DNA from: Alteromonas sp. KUL49 | GTDB taxonomy: Bacteria; Pseudomonadota; Gammaproteobacteria; Enterobacterales; Alteromonadaceae | Direction: 5' to 3' | Length of the DNA: 64,000 bases | Assembly: GCF_006538345.1 (NCBI RefSeq) | Contig: NZ_BJKL01000009.1 | Location: 140,868-204,867 of the forward strand | Shown: positions 44,490 to 54,130 of the stretch, piece after piece | How positions within the stretch are numbered: position 1 is the stretch's first letter | How the letters are laid out: the number at the start of each line of letters is the position of its first letter | The notes under the pieces: generated by a model | What the model saw: only the letters and a program-made list of their open reading frames with translations | Databases searched by the model: none | What the model was told of the DNA's origin: nothing | Program-made: the position numbers and the translations under genes

Positions 44490-45653
44490 TTACTTCGCGC
44501 CTGCGTTATTCACATTTATCCATTTGGTATCGCTGCTCGAGCTTTCTAATATGGCATCGATAAACGCCATACCCCGAAGTCCAGCATCAACACCAGGTAC
44601 TCCGGTTGCTTTACCCGACTCTCCAGCTCGAATAGCCTTAGCAAAGTCGTTGTATAGATTCGCCATGGCCTCTAGATACCCTTCAGGGTGACCGCCCGGA
44701 GTACGACATCTGTCTAAAGCTTCGTTATACAAGCCTGCTTGCCCTTGACCCGCGCGTATGACCTGAAACGGTGCTCCCAACGGACGGTAAGTAAGAGAGT
44801 TTGGCTCCATTTGACGCCATTCAACACCACCCTTGTCGCCGTATACGCGAATTTTCAGTGGATTCTCTTCGCCTGCACAAACCTGACTAGCGATAAGTAC
44901 GCCCGTTGCACCATTCGCCGTTTTAATCAGCGCTGCGCCGTCATCATCTAAACGACGCCCTTCCACATGGGTGTATAACTCACCACACAGCTCGCTGATA
45001 ATGTCGCTAAGTACAAACTCCACCAGGCCAAAGGCATGTGTACCAATATCGCCCATGCAACCACTACCACCAGAGAGGGCCGGGTCTGTGCGCCATGCAG
45101 CTTGTTTATTGTGAGTTTCTTCATTGGCAGAGAGCCAACCTTGAGGGTATTCAACGTAGACCTTGCGAATATTGCCAAGGTCGCCATTTTCAATCATTTG
45201 ACGAGCCTGCCACACCATGGGATAACCTAAATAAGTGTGAGCTAATCCGTATAGGCGGTCTGATGTTGCAATGGTGTCAGCTAGACTTATAACTTGTTCA
45301 AGTCCAACACCTGCTGGCTTTTCACAAAACACATGGTAACCAGCATTGATTGCCGCGATAGAAATCGGCACGTGTAAATGGTTGGGCGTGACAATAACAA
45401 CCACTTGCATCCGCTCATGCTCAGGTAGACGAGCTTCGGCTTCGAGCATCATTTCCCACGAAGAATATAAACGCTCTGAGTTAACGCCTAATAAATCACC
45501 AGTGCGCGCATTGTTTTGCGCATCTCGGCTGAATGCCCCACATACTAATTCGTACTGCCCGTCGAGGGCTGCTGCATGACGATGAACCGCTCCAATAAAC
45601 GCCCCTTCTCCACCGCCGATCATTCCGAATTTGATTCGTCGCATCTGTGCCAT
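44490..45653 (-). CDS. Gfo/Idh/MocA-family oxidoreductase
   Basis: A 387-residue NAD(P)-dependent dehydrogenase. The Rossmann motif is GMIGGGEGAFIG near the N-terminus, the catalytic lysine lies in the family motif CEKPAG near residue 118, and the conserved GDIGTHAF block follows near 200. Such enzymes oxidise or reduce sugar hydroxyls, often at C3. It is the first gene of the minus-strand island and lies directly behind the two LacI-type palindromes. Cytoplasmic, so it would act after import, perhaps restoring or further oxidising the 3-keto sugar. Confidence 0.9.
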   Translation of the reverse strand: MAQMRRIKFGMIGGGEGAFIGAVHRHAAALDGQYELVCGAFSRDAQNNARTGDLLGVNSERLYSSWEMMLEAEARLPEHERMQVVVIVTPNHLHVPISIAAINAGYHVFCEKPAGVGLEQVISLADTIATSDRLYGLAHTYLGYPMVWQARQMIENGDLGNIRKVYVEYPQGWLSANEETHNKQAAWRTDPALSGGSGCMGDIGTHAFGLVEFVLSDIISELCGELYTHVEGRRLDDDGAALIKTANGATGVLIASQVCAGEENPLKIRVYGDKGGVEWRQMEPNSLTYRPLGAPFQVIRAGQGQAGLYNEALDRCRTPGGHPEGYLEAMANLYNDFAKAIRAGESGKATGVPGVDAGLRGMAFIDAILESSSSDTKWINVNNAGAK

Positions 45654-45735
45654 TCGGCTACGCTCCTGTTGCTGACGTTATTGCACACTCTAGTGCAAAA
45701 TACCGCCAATATGTTGCAATAATGTAACTTGAGTT

Positions 45736-45757
45736 AAAATGTAACGGATTACATTTT
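45736..45757. promoter_or_regulatory. LacI-type operator 1
   Basis: AAAATGTAA and TTACATTTT are perfect nine-base arms around CGGA. The even-spaced TGTAA-N4-TTACA form is typical of LacI/GalR operators. It lies about 80 bases before the Gfo/Idh start. Confidence 0.75.
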
Positions 45758-45918
45758 TATCTTCAATGCATTTCATCGCTAAAAACGACCAAAAAACGGT
45801 CTTTGCAATCGTATTCAAAGGATAAAACTAGTCAAACACCTCTAAATCAGGCTCAAAATTTACATAAAACAAACATGAAACATTGGAATTAAGAAAAACT
45901 TCTCGTATCCTAAAGAAA

Positions 45919-45938
45919 AAATGATATCGGTTACATTT
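45919..45938. promoter_or_regulatory. LacI-type operator 2
   Basis: AAATGATA-TCGG-TTACATTT, a slightly degenerate copy of operator 1 (two arm mismatches), 86 bases before the lacI-type start. Two sites about 180 bases apart could allow looping or separate control of the two directions. Confidence 0.65.
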
Positions 45939-46023
45939 AGTATTTGTAGGCATAAGTGTTTCCTACTGAGCGACCATTCGATAGTCTGGAAAAGTAACTT
46001 GATGACACAGGATATAATAAGAA

Positions 46024-47029
46024 ATGGCTAACATAAGAGATGTAGCTGACAGTGCGGGAGTGTCTGTGGCAACTGTGTCGCGAGCGTTACAGCAACCAGA
46101 ACGAGTCTCTCCAAAAACACGTGAAAAAGTAATGGCCGCGGTTGAATCCGTAGGTTACAAACCCAATTTGATGGCGGTTAAATTTCGCTCAGGAAAAACC
46201 AACAACTTAGTAGTACTCGTTCCTACAGTCGCCAACGGTTTTTTTTGCGCGAGTCATCAGTGGTATGCAAGAAGCAGCGGCGGATTTGGGGTATTCCATT
46301 CTGTTAGCAAACACCATGGGCAACACTGATGTAGAAGCGCAGTATGCAAAAATGGTGAGCACATCCCAAGCGGATGGTTTAATTCAGCTTCGTGCGGCTA
46401 ACCCGTTTGATCCTAGTATGATCAACGACAACGGTCTGTTCCCCATGGTCAATGTGTGTGAAGTTATTGAAGATAGTCAGTACCCAGTAGTGTCACTCGA
46501 CAATAGGGCAGCGGCAAAAGCAATGACAGAGCACTTAATATCACAGGGTCACAAGCGCATTGCAATGATTAAAGGGCCACAATCCAGCCCATTAACTCAA
46601 GAGCGAATGAATGGATATAAAGATGCTCTAGCTGGTGCCGCAATTGCTTTTGACGAAAACCTTATGTTTCCCGGTGACTTTACACTGCAATCGGGTTATC
46701 GCGCAGGAGAGGCAATAGCAGCATGCCCTCACAAACCCACAGCAGTATTTTGTGAGAGTGACGAAACGGCCATAGGTGCAATGCAAGCGCTTAAGCAAGC
46801 AGGGTTGAGTATTCCACGTGATATATCGATTGCTGGCTTTGACGATATCGCTTTTTCTGCGTTTACCGATCCGCCCTTAACCACGATAGCACAACCTGCT
46901 GAGGAGTTCGGACGCACCGCAGTCACACTTTTAGTAGACTTGCTCAACGATAAGATACGCAAAGCACCCAAAGTAATAATGCCCTTCGAACTTATTGTGA
47001 GAGAGAGTACTAGTAACGCGCCAGAGTAA
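46024..47029 (+). pseudogene. LacI-family regulator with a single-base frameshift
   Basis: The N-terminal helix-turn-helix is perfect LacI type (MANIRDVADSAGVSVATVSRALQ). The ligand-binding domain continues in another frame, from GMQEAAADLGYSILLANT to the stop at 47029. The shift is in a run of eight Ts at 46239-46246; with seven Ts the frame reads VANGFFARVISGMQEAA, as expected for the family, giving 334 residues. All other landmarks, including DETAIGAMQAL and ISIAGFDDI, are intact. It probably represses the divergent sugar island through the two palindromes. Whether the frameshift is real, phase-variable or a sequencing error is open. Confidence 0.85.
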
Positions 47030-47069
47030 ACGTTAATCACTATTCGTAATAACAGAAGAGGAACCAAGG

Positions 47070-47945
47070 ATGCAAAACAATATTCCAGCAAACGATAAAC
47101 TGGATCGCCGACAATTTATGAAACTTGCTGGAATAGCAACTTCATCTGCGTTTTCATCTTCACTATTTGCTCATGGACACAGTATGGCGAACAACAAACA
47201 CCACAGTATTGGTCTTCAGCTTTATACCCTTCGTAACATTATGCAAGTTAGCGTACCCGCCACGTTAAAGCTCGCGGCTGACGTGGGTTACAACGAATTG
47301 GAGTTTGCGGGTTACTTTGACCATGACTTGAACGACATCAAACAAATACTCGAAGGAGAGGGCATTACGGCACCCTCAGCACATTTTCCGTTGGACATGT
47401 TTGAAAACAACATCAACCAAATTATAGATATATCAAAGCAACTGGGTCACAAGTTCGTTGTAATGCCGTGGTTAACCGAAGAACAACGGGGAAAGGACAT
47501 TGCCACCTACTATCGCTTAGCTGAAGACTTGAATCGTTATGGCGAAACATGCAGAAGCGCAGGACTCACTTTAGCCTATCATAATCACGATTTTGAGTTT
47601 GAAAATCGCGAAAGTGAGTTGCCCATGAACGTGTTACTCAACGAAACCAGTGCAGAGAATCTAAGTATAGAGTTAGATTTATACTGGATAGTAAAAGCGG
47701 GCTTCGACCCTATTGCATACTTTAAACAACACCCCGGTCGCTTCAAACTGTGGCATGTAAAAGACTTGGCTGCTGACGGAGACTTCGCCGACGTCGGTAC
47801 TGGCACCATAGACTTTGCAGCCATTTTCGCACAAGCGGAACTTGCTGGCGTTGAACACAAATTTGTTGAGCGCGATCAAACTCCTGACCGTATCAAAACC
47901 ATAGAACAAGGCTATCAGGCAATGACAGCCCTTTACGAAAAATAA
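47070..47945 (+). CDS. TAT-exported sugar phosphate isomerase/epimerase-like protein
   Basis: A 291-residue protein with a twin-arginine signal (DRRQFMKLAGIATSSAF) and an AP-endonuclease-2-type TIM barrel. Metal-ligand candidates are LEFAGYF, AYHNHDFEFE, IELDLYWIVKAG, WHVKDLA and KFVERDQT. It begins 40 bases after the LacI-type gene with an AAGGA ribosome site, so it is probably co-transcribed with the regulator. Third barrel of this kind in the island and second with a periplasmic address. It may act on keto-glycosides in the periplasm. Function inferred. Confidence 0.8.
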   Translation: MQNNIPANDKLDRRQFMKLAGIATSSAFSSSLFAHGHSMANNKHHSIGLQLYTLRNIMQVSVPATLKLAADVGYNELEFAGYFDHDLNDIKQILEGEGITAPSAHFPLDMFENNINQIIDISKQLGHKFVVMPWLTEEQRGKDIATYYRLAEDLNRYGETCRSAGLTLAYHNHDFEFENRESELPMNVLLNETSAENLSIELDLYWIVKAGFDPIAYFKQHPGRFKLWHVKDLAADGDFADVGTGTIDFAAIFAQAELAGVEHKFVERDQTPDRIKTIEQGYQAMTALYEK

Positions 47946-47952
47946 GTTAGCT

Positions 47953-50332
47953 TTAGTTGCTAAGGTGCTGCTGTAAAAACGGCAGCACTTTATCGATAAC
48001 AGCTTGATGGGCGTCTATTCTTCTAATAAACCCTGTGTCATCGCACAATGCCGGCAAAGCGGTGTTCCCATGCTCTGTGCACTCAGATAAAAAACTATAG
48101 TGGCGCGCCCCATCAATGACGACTAGCTCACTGTTGGGCATAAGATCGTGAGCATAGTCTGAGTTGTACCGATTAGGTGCAATCCTATCTTCGCTTCCTA
48201 CCATAAGCATGGTGGGTGTTTTCACTGCCATTAAACTTGCAGGTTCGAAGGCGTGAACCACAGCAGCACCTATTGCTACGGCAGCCTTTATATTGTCGAC
48301 GTGATAGCTGTTACCTTGTCTTGTTAAGCTTTGCTGAACTTTTGCAGTGTGCTTAATCGCGTTAAAGGCCTCGAGCACCGACAGAAACTCAGGCTGAGGT
48401 TGGCAGCTGAAATCTTCAACGGTGTTTTCACAGTACTCGTTAAACAGGGCTTTATTGGTAATCCCCCCTAACCCAGACAGCGTTGTATAACCACCAAGGC
48501 TAAACCCCACTAAAGCTATATTTTCGTCGTCTATAAGTGAAGCCCAAGTTGGATCGTCCAACAGTTGTTTTTGCACTTGAGATAGATCTGCCGTTCGCTC
48601 CCACCACAACAGAAACCCCTCTGGATATTTTTTGCGATTCAAAGGCGGTATTCCCGTGGTGATTTACCGCTGCCACAATGTACCCCGCTTTGACCAAGGC
48701 ACTAGCTAACCAAAGCATTTGCGGTGCCGAGCCACCTGTTCCATGTGACATGAGAACCAGGGGGTATTTTTGTTGTGACGCTGGCGTACCATCAACCACC
48801 ACATCACCTGCATGAAATAATGGAGACTCGCTTGCTCCCAACAGCAGAGGTGTTGTGTGTTTTTCCACAGTTGGGTAGAACATATGTGTGAGCATGGGGC
48901 GTGGTAATGCCTCTCGCCATGCCTCGCGATTGTGGTCAACAAGCGGAAGCACTCTCATCCCCACCGCCACTCTGTTTCGTTTTAAACAGGCGACATGATC
49001 TTCCATATCAGAACACAAGTTACCAAGCTGACGTTGAAGGCCTTCATTTTCTGGAAAGCTAGTGGCTAACCAGTCAATCACATCGATGGCTTTGTTGGTA
49101 TTTCCAGACCACATGAGTTGTTGCGCTAAATCCAAAACTAATGAGGCATTAACTGGGTTTGAGAGCGCTTGCTGTTTTAGACGGTTAACTGCAGTCTGCC
49201 ATGTGTTATCAACCAAGCTTTTATTCAGTTGTAGCGAGGGCAATGTCGTTCTGTCAGGTACGTCAAAACCGTAGTATGCAGTCAGCACATCGTTAGCAAG
49301 CAGAGCTTTATGTTGAAACCCCATGCCTGTGTGATTAAGCAGGACCAAACTCACGTCGTCTTCAATTAGGTGATACAACAGACTACTGTGCCCTTGTAAC
49401 TGGCCATCGTAGGTATGGGCACGCAAGGGCTCGCTATCACCTAAAAGGATATCTTCAGTTCGCCAACCGTAGGGCTGATTTTCTGAGAACAATAAGTTTC
49501 GGCTATTTTCTGTCAAATAGTCAGGCGTATGCACACCTGTGACAAATCCAACGAGGTCTTTCGCCGACGAATACAAACCAGCACCACCATCAAACACCTG
49601 CATGTGAAGGGGCATTTGCACTTCCCAACCACCCTGATTGCCCCATCGTAAATCATCAATTAAGTGCACTTCAGACGTCATCACTCGTCCAGTTTGTTCC
49701 ATCTTCAATGGCACAAGTATCAAGCTTTTCAGGCTATTTTCATAAGATTCACCGGTTACCTCGGCGACAATAGCCACCAATAAGGTCCAGCCTAGATTGG
49801 TGTATAGGTAGTTTTCACCCGGCTCGAAGCCAAGTTCGAGCGCTGCTATTTGTGCGAATAACGTTTCGCTCGATACGTGTTGTTGAAACTCTCCGCTTTG
49901 CCAACCGGGCAACATAAAATGCCCCGGCAGCCCAGAGCGGTTTGACAGCAAGTGATGTATGGTGACTTTATCGGCCCAGGGCGCATCAAACTCAGGGAGT
50001 ACTGCGCGGATACTGGCATTAAGATTTAGTACACCGTCCTCGTGAAGTTTGAGGATCAGTGTTGAAATAATAGGCTTGCTTAAAGAGGCAATAGCGAAAC
50101 GAGAGTTTGTCGGATTAGAATTTGCCTGAAAGCCTTGTGAGAGACTCACATTGAGTTCACACAGTATTGTCCCCTTTTTTGCTATCGCTAGGTCGCCATA
50201 AAACATCTTCTGCGCCACAAAAGGCTTTACTGCTGTCGCAACCCGCTCACATATTTCAGGCGATGTAACTGTATTTTTGGCTGTTGCCATGGTGGGCAAA
50301 ACAACCGCCAATACTAGTAAAAGAAACTTCAT
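47953..50332 (-). pseudogene. beta-lactamase-like esterase fused to an alpha/beta hydrolase, frameshifted
   Basis: Restored length is about 792 residues. The N-terminal exported half is a serine-hydrolase/class C beta-lactamase-like domain with SLSK (Ser83, Lys86), YTN near 192 and GHSS. A middle region of about 100 residues may form TPR-like helices. The C-terminal half is a dienelactone-hydrolase-like alpha/beta hydrolase with SHGTGG, nucleophile elbow GFSLGG and His in GARHYSF. The frames split in an A/T run of six (48628-48633); with five the sequence reads through as SQKYPEGFLLWWERTADL. The first part runs on out of frame to 48500. It may be a real break or a sequencing error. Confidence 0.8.
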
Positions 50333-50349
50333 AAGTACTAACTACCATT

Positions 50350-50434
50350 AAAATTAACTTGCTCTCGCATACTAGTAATGTGAGTGATAGAAAGTCCTTA
50401 AATTATTCTCTTTTTATTCTAATGATGGCCTAAA
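50350..50434. repeat. direct repeat, copy A
   Basis: About 85 bases that match 51072-51157 at roughly three quarters of positions, with shared blocks CTAGTAATGTG, TAGAAAG and TCTTTTT. It lies before the esterase start and ends at the 3' end of the small barrel gene. Confidence 0.55.
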
Positions 50435-50924
50435 AAGACTTACCAATAGCGATGCCCCACACAATCGCATCTTCATCACCTTCGTGGTAATCGTAATGCA
50501 ACTGGGGTGCAAGGGTCCAACCTTGGTTAAGTTCAAATTCGTACAGTGTGCCGATACGAGCAACGAACAAATCGTGTTTTGATGTATGCTCATAACCCGG
50601 CCCGATTTGCAGTATCCATTGTGGGGTAATATGAATATCGGCTACCGCCAAAAACGTCCAAGCTTCTAATTCGCCGTCAGCATATTCTACAATAGCGCCG
50701 AGCCCCAACGCTTCGTTTAATCGATACTCGTAGTCAATGCCTATAGTGGCACCATTTCCATGTTCGCGAATATAGGTACTACCCAGCAAAACCGAAAAGT
50801 GATGTGGGTGAAGTGAATGATCTATGCCACCGTGGTCGGAGGGTTCAGCACTGGCGTTCACTGTCGTTGCAGCTCCCACCGTTATCACAATAAAGAAACC
50901 AAGAAACAATTGTGTTGTTTTCAT
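50430..50924 (-). CDS. small predicted outer-membrane barrel protein
   Basis: A 164-residue exported protein with a signal peptide (about 1-26) followed by a His/Asp-rich stretch (SDHGGIDHSLHPHH) that could bind metal. The rest alternates in beta strands (TIGIDYEYRLNEALGLGAIVEY) and ends in Phe (GIAIGKSF), typical of a small eight-stranded outer-membrane barrel. No named family is recognised. It stands alone between the esterase fusion and the CadC-like regulator, transcribed away from the latter. Confidence 0.65.
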   Translation of the reverse strand: MKTTQLFLGFFIVITVGAATTVNASAEPSDHGGIDHSLHPHHFSVLLGSTYIREHGNGATIGIDYEYRLNEALGLGAIVEYADGELEAWTFLAVADIHITPQWILQIGPGYEHTSKHDLFVARIGTLYEFELNQGWTLAPQLHYDYHEGDEDAIVWGIAIGKSF

Positions 50925-51071
50925 AAAGCATGTGCTCTTTTTGTGTTCTACCTAAAAACTGTAGCAACAAAAGCGTCTTTATCAATGTGATGCTTAATGA
51001 TCAGTGCCTTATCAAAAGGAATTAAAAACCCTTGGTATTAGCAAAGCTAACCTTACAAATGCTAATTACCG

Positions 51072-51157
51072 TTACATTGAATTTGCTGCCACATGCTAGT
51101 AATGTGCTCGCTAGAAAGCCCTAAAATAATTTTCTTTTTGTTCCAATAACGGCTAAT
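51072..51157. repeat. direct repeat, copy B
   Basis: Second copy of the 85-base repeat, directly upstream of the CadC-like regulator and ending five bases before its ATG. The same orientation as copy A suggests a duplicated control region. Confidence 0.55.
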
Positions 51158-51162
51158 CAACT

Positions 51163-53040
51163 ATGGACAGTTCAGCACCGCCCTTCACTGAGTACCTACT
51201 AGGCCCCTTTAAAATCAAAGGTTCAGAAAACTTGGTAGTACATAACGATGAGGAAATTGTTGTATTACCCAAAGTCATGTCGTTACTCCTGCATTTTTGC
51301 CAGAATAGCGGTGAAGTACTCACGTTTGATGCCCTTAACAACGCGATTTGGCCCAATGAAGTCGTCGGTGACAACGCCATTTACAACCTAGTTGGTCAGC
51401 TAAGAAAAATACTAGGAGACAAAGCAAGCAACCCAACCTACATTCAGACCATATCGAAAATTGGATACAAATTATTGGTTGAAGCTACACCGGTTGTGAA
51501 CACTGAAAGTGTAGAAAATGCTGACATCACAGAGAGTGCGGAAAACGCAGAAGTACTTGAGCCAGTATCAGAGCCTTCAACGAACCTAGTCAAAGCTCGC
51601 AGAAAATCAGGGATCTCAAAATGGCTTATCCCTTTTATTTTGATTGTGTCGTTTACCACCATTTTTGCTAGCAAACAGAAAAATGAGGGCGAAGAAGCAC
51701 TATCAACTCAAGCACAAAGCCAAATGCAATTGGCCCACTACCAATTGTATCGAGGGGATGGACAAGGCGTTACACAAGCGATAGAAACCCTTCAAGAGCT
51801 CATAGCCTCAGAACCAAAGCTATATACGCCCAAGTTGGAACTTGCCTACAGTTTTATTCGCATGGCGCGTATTGAGCCAGCGCAAAAAGAATTTTGGTTA
51901 CAAAAAGCGCGAGCTATTAGCCAAACAGAGTTACCAGATAACGCTAAAGCTAGGTTAACACTCATCTTAAATAGCATTGGTGGAGTGCCACTAGATATCG
52001 ACACATACGAGTCACTATTCTCACTACCAGATGTATTGAACAACGAGCGCCTCGCCTACAGTGATATTTTGTTTGACGCTGGGCAAACCGAATTGGCGCT
52101 CACGCATATTCAACGAGTGCTCGATAGCTGTTTAGATTGCCCTTACGTGTATCGCAAAATAGCGACAACCCATATTGTACTTGGACAAGTCAAAGAGGGT
52201 TTTGATAACTTCGCGCAATACAGCAAGCTGCTGAACAAACCACAAAACAACCCTATTGATACCGCTGGATTCGTGCCGTTAAATCTAGCCACCTTGTCTG
52301 CTATGGCCAAATGGCACTCAACGGCTCAATCGAAAGTTGAGCTACTCTCACATCAGCGAAATACGCTTGCACTGTTCTATCTAACACTAAATAACATTCA
52401 AGACGCTGAAGCCTTGTTGCCTGAGGAAGTACACACTAGCGAAAGCTTTTTCGACCTGTATACCCTAGCCGCCATCGCAGGTGCCAAAGGAGACTTCCAT
52501 ACCAGTTATCGTTTGCTACTCAAACGACAAAACCTCTACCCCGATAACAAGCGCTTTAAGTTGTCGGTGGTATACGCACTTTGGCAATTGGGTAACCCCA
52601 AAGAAGCAATCGATAAACTCAGTGATTGGGAGCTTGTGCCAACTTATGACTCGTTGCCCAATGACCTTCCCTTCTCAGAGTGGGCCTTGTACGCAAGCTT
52701 GTTAATAGAAACTGGTGAAGAAGAAAGAGGGAGAGAGATATTATCAGCACTCGAACAACAACTCGCTTCGGGTATGGCAATTGGAAGTCATAGTGCTGAT
52801 ATTCGACTGGCATCGGTACTGGCCTTGCAGGGCATAACTGAGGCGTCATTAAATGCGCTAGAGGACGCCATCAGTCAAGGTTGGGTAAGTGATTTCAATC
52901 AAAACTGGTGGTACTTACAGGACTCACCCTTTTTTATCTCGTTGAAAGGTGACCCAAGATTTGAAGCCATCGTTGACCGATACAACCAGAACATTCAACA
53001 GCTCAATATAACAACGCACAATGAACGTGAAGGTGAATAG
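51163..53040 (+). CDS. CadC-like membrane regulator with TPR-type C-terminus
   Basis: A 625-residue protein. Residues 1-105 form an OmpR/CadC-type winged helix (DALNNAIWPNEVVGDNAIYNLVGQLRKILGD; cited by its position, about 50-85), then an acidic linker, one membrane helix (about 148-166, WLIPFILIVSFTTIFA), and a C-terminal region of about 450 residues with TPR-like helices. This one-component layout (DNA-binding domain inside, sensor outside) is known from CadC and ToxR. A cytoplasmic orientation of the DNA-binding part is implied. Targets are unknown; the repeat directly upstream and the nearby esterase and barrel genes are candidates. Confidence 0.82.
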   Translation: MDSSAPPFTEYLLGPFKIKGSENLVVHNDEEIVVLPKVMSLLLHFCQNSGEVLTFDALNNAIWPNEVVGDNAIYNLVGQLRKILGDKASNPTYIQTISKIGYKLLVEATPVVNTESVENADITESAENAEVLEPVSEPSTNLVKARRKSGISKWLIPFILIVSFTTIFASKQKNEGEEALSTQAQSQMQLAHYQLYRGDGQGVTQAIETLQELIASEPKLYTPKLELAYSFIRMARIEPAQKEFWLQKARAISQTELPDNAKARLTLILNSIGGVPLDIDTYESLFSLPDVLNNERLAYSDILFDAGQTELALTHIQRVLDSCLDCPYVYRKIATTHIVLGQVKEGFDNFAQYSKLLNKPQNNPIDTAGFVPLNLATLSAMAKWHSTAQSKVELLSHQRNTLALFYLTLNNIQDAEALLPEEVHTSESFFDLYTLAAIAGAKGDFHTSYRLLLKRQNLYPDNKRFKLSVVYALWQLGNPKEAIDKLSDWELVPTYDSLPNDLPFSEWALYASLLIETGEEERGREILSALEQQLASGMAIGSHSADIRLASVLALQGITEASLNALEDAISQGWVSDFNQNWWYLQDSPFFISLKGDPRFEAIVDRYNQNIQQLNITTHNEREGE

Positions 53041-53055
53041 CTCCTGCTATTCACC
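53032..53055. terminator. hairpin overlapping the stop of the CadC-like gene
   Basis: Perfect nine-base arms GGTGAATAG and CTATTCACC with a six-base loop; the first arm contains the stop codon. It lies between convergent genes and lacks a strong T-run. Confidence 0.5.
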
Positions 53056-53075
53056 CTTATGAGTTCTCTCGTGTA

Positions 53076-54013
53076 CTAAGCTCGACTTTCAGTGTGAAAG
53101 GCCTGTCGATAGGTAGACGGGCACACAGAAAAGTTGCGTTCAAAGGCTCGCCGAAAGCCATCATACGAGCCGAAACCTATGGCAAGTGCTATGGCTTTGA
53201 TTTCTTTATCTGTGGTGGCAAGTAAATCACTGGCGTCAGGCCAGTTTCGGTAACAAATAACCTGTGGCACTGACGCTCACTTAGGTGTAACTGCTCTGCC
53301 AATGCTATTACCGAAATATCATCTGCAATGTTTTCTTTAATCCAGTTTGCCACCGTTTTTATCCGCTCGTTTTTGGGTGACTGAACGTCTAGTAAATCAG
53401 AGAACTGCTTTTGATTGCCTGTGCGTTGAAGATAAACCACAAGGCATTTTGCAACGTGATGCGCCGCTTGTTTACCCAAATCTAATTCAATGAGTCGCAT
53501 GGATAAATCAATACCAGAAGTCACTCCTGCTGACGACCAGTACTTGCCCTCGTTGATGTAGAGTTTGTCTGGCTCTACATCGAGGAATGGATACTGAGTT
53601 TTGAACATATCCACAAACGCCCAATGCGTTGCCACCTTGGTGTTATCAGGAATACCTGCATTTGCGAGTAAAAACGCCCCAGTACATATAGACACCACCC
53701 GCTCACTTCGCTCCATAAGTGCCTGAAGTTTATCTAGGTCAGTTTCTGAAATTGATGAGCTACGCGACCCTTTGCCCCCAGGAATTATCAAGGTATGACA
53801 AGACTCTACGTCATCAATGCTCACTGTAGGCGTAATTTGTAACCCAGCTTCACACCAAATAGGTTTGTTTGAAAAACCGATAACTTGGAGTCGATAACTT
53901 CCTTTTTGATACTGCTCAGCTTCATAGAACGCTGACTGAGGCCCTGATAAATCAAGTAGCTCAAGGCCGTCATATGCCAATAGGCAAATAGTCTTTTGTG
54001 TATTTGATTGCAT
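53076..54013 (-). pseudogene. GlxA-type AraC-family regulator broken by an internal deletion
   Basis: The N-terminal part, from the ATG at 54013, is a DJ-1/PfpI-like domain (LLAYDGLELLDLSGP, IIPGGKGSR, SICTGAFLLANAG). It is followed by the first helix-turn-helix of an AraC domain (ISVIALAEQLHLSERQCHRLF). After GLTP near 53236 the frame runs into a stop, while the second helix-turn-helix (LLATTDKEIKAIALAIGFGSY ... STYRQAF) continues in another frame. In intact relatives about 12-14 residues with a conserved Arg and Ala separate these parts; here they are missing. The gap is therefore a deletion of roughly 35 bases, possibly by slippage between GCCAGT-like repeats. Not a homopolymer error. Confidence 0.82.
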
Positions 54014-54130
54014 TGTCCTTACCTCGTTTTTCAAAGTGAAGCACAAGCATAAGTCTACACGCAGAAGGCATAAATGACATATATGCAACCAAAACTGCCA
54101 TCTTTCAATGTCATTAGTGATTGGGAAGTG

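Larger units (their letters stand above)
45654..46023. other. divergent control region between the sugar island and the LacI-type gene
   Basis: 370 bases without a coding ORF. It holds two related palindromes, each annotated separately, and extra ATGTAAC half-sites near 45722. AT-rich, with several possible -10 boxes facing both ways, none decisive. Confidence 0.6.
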
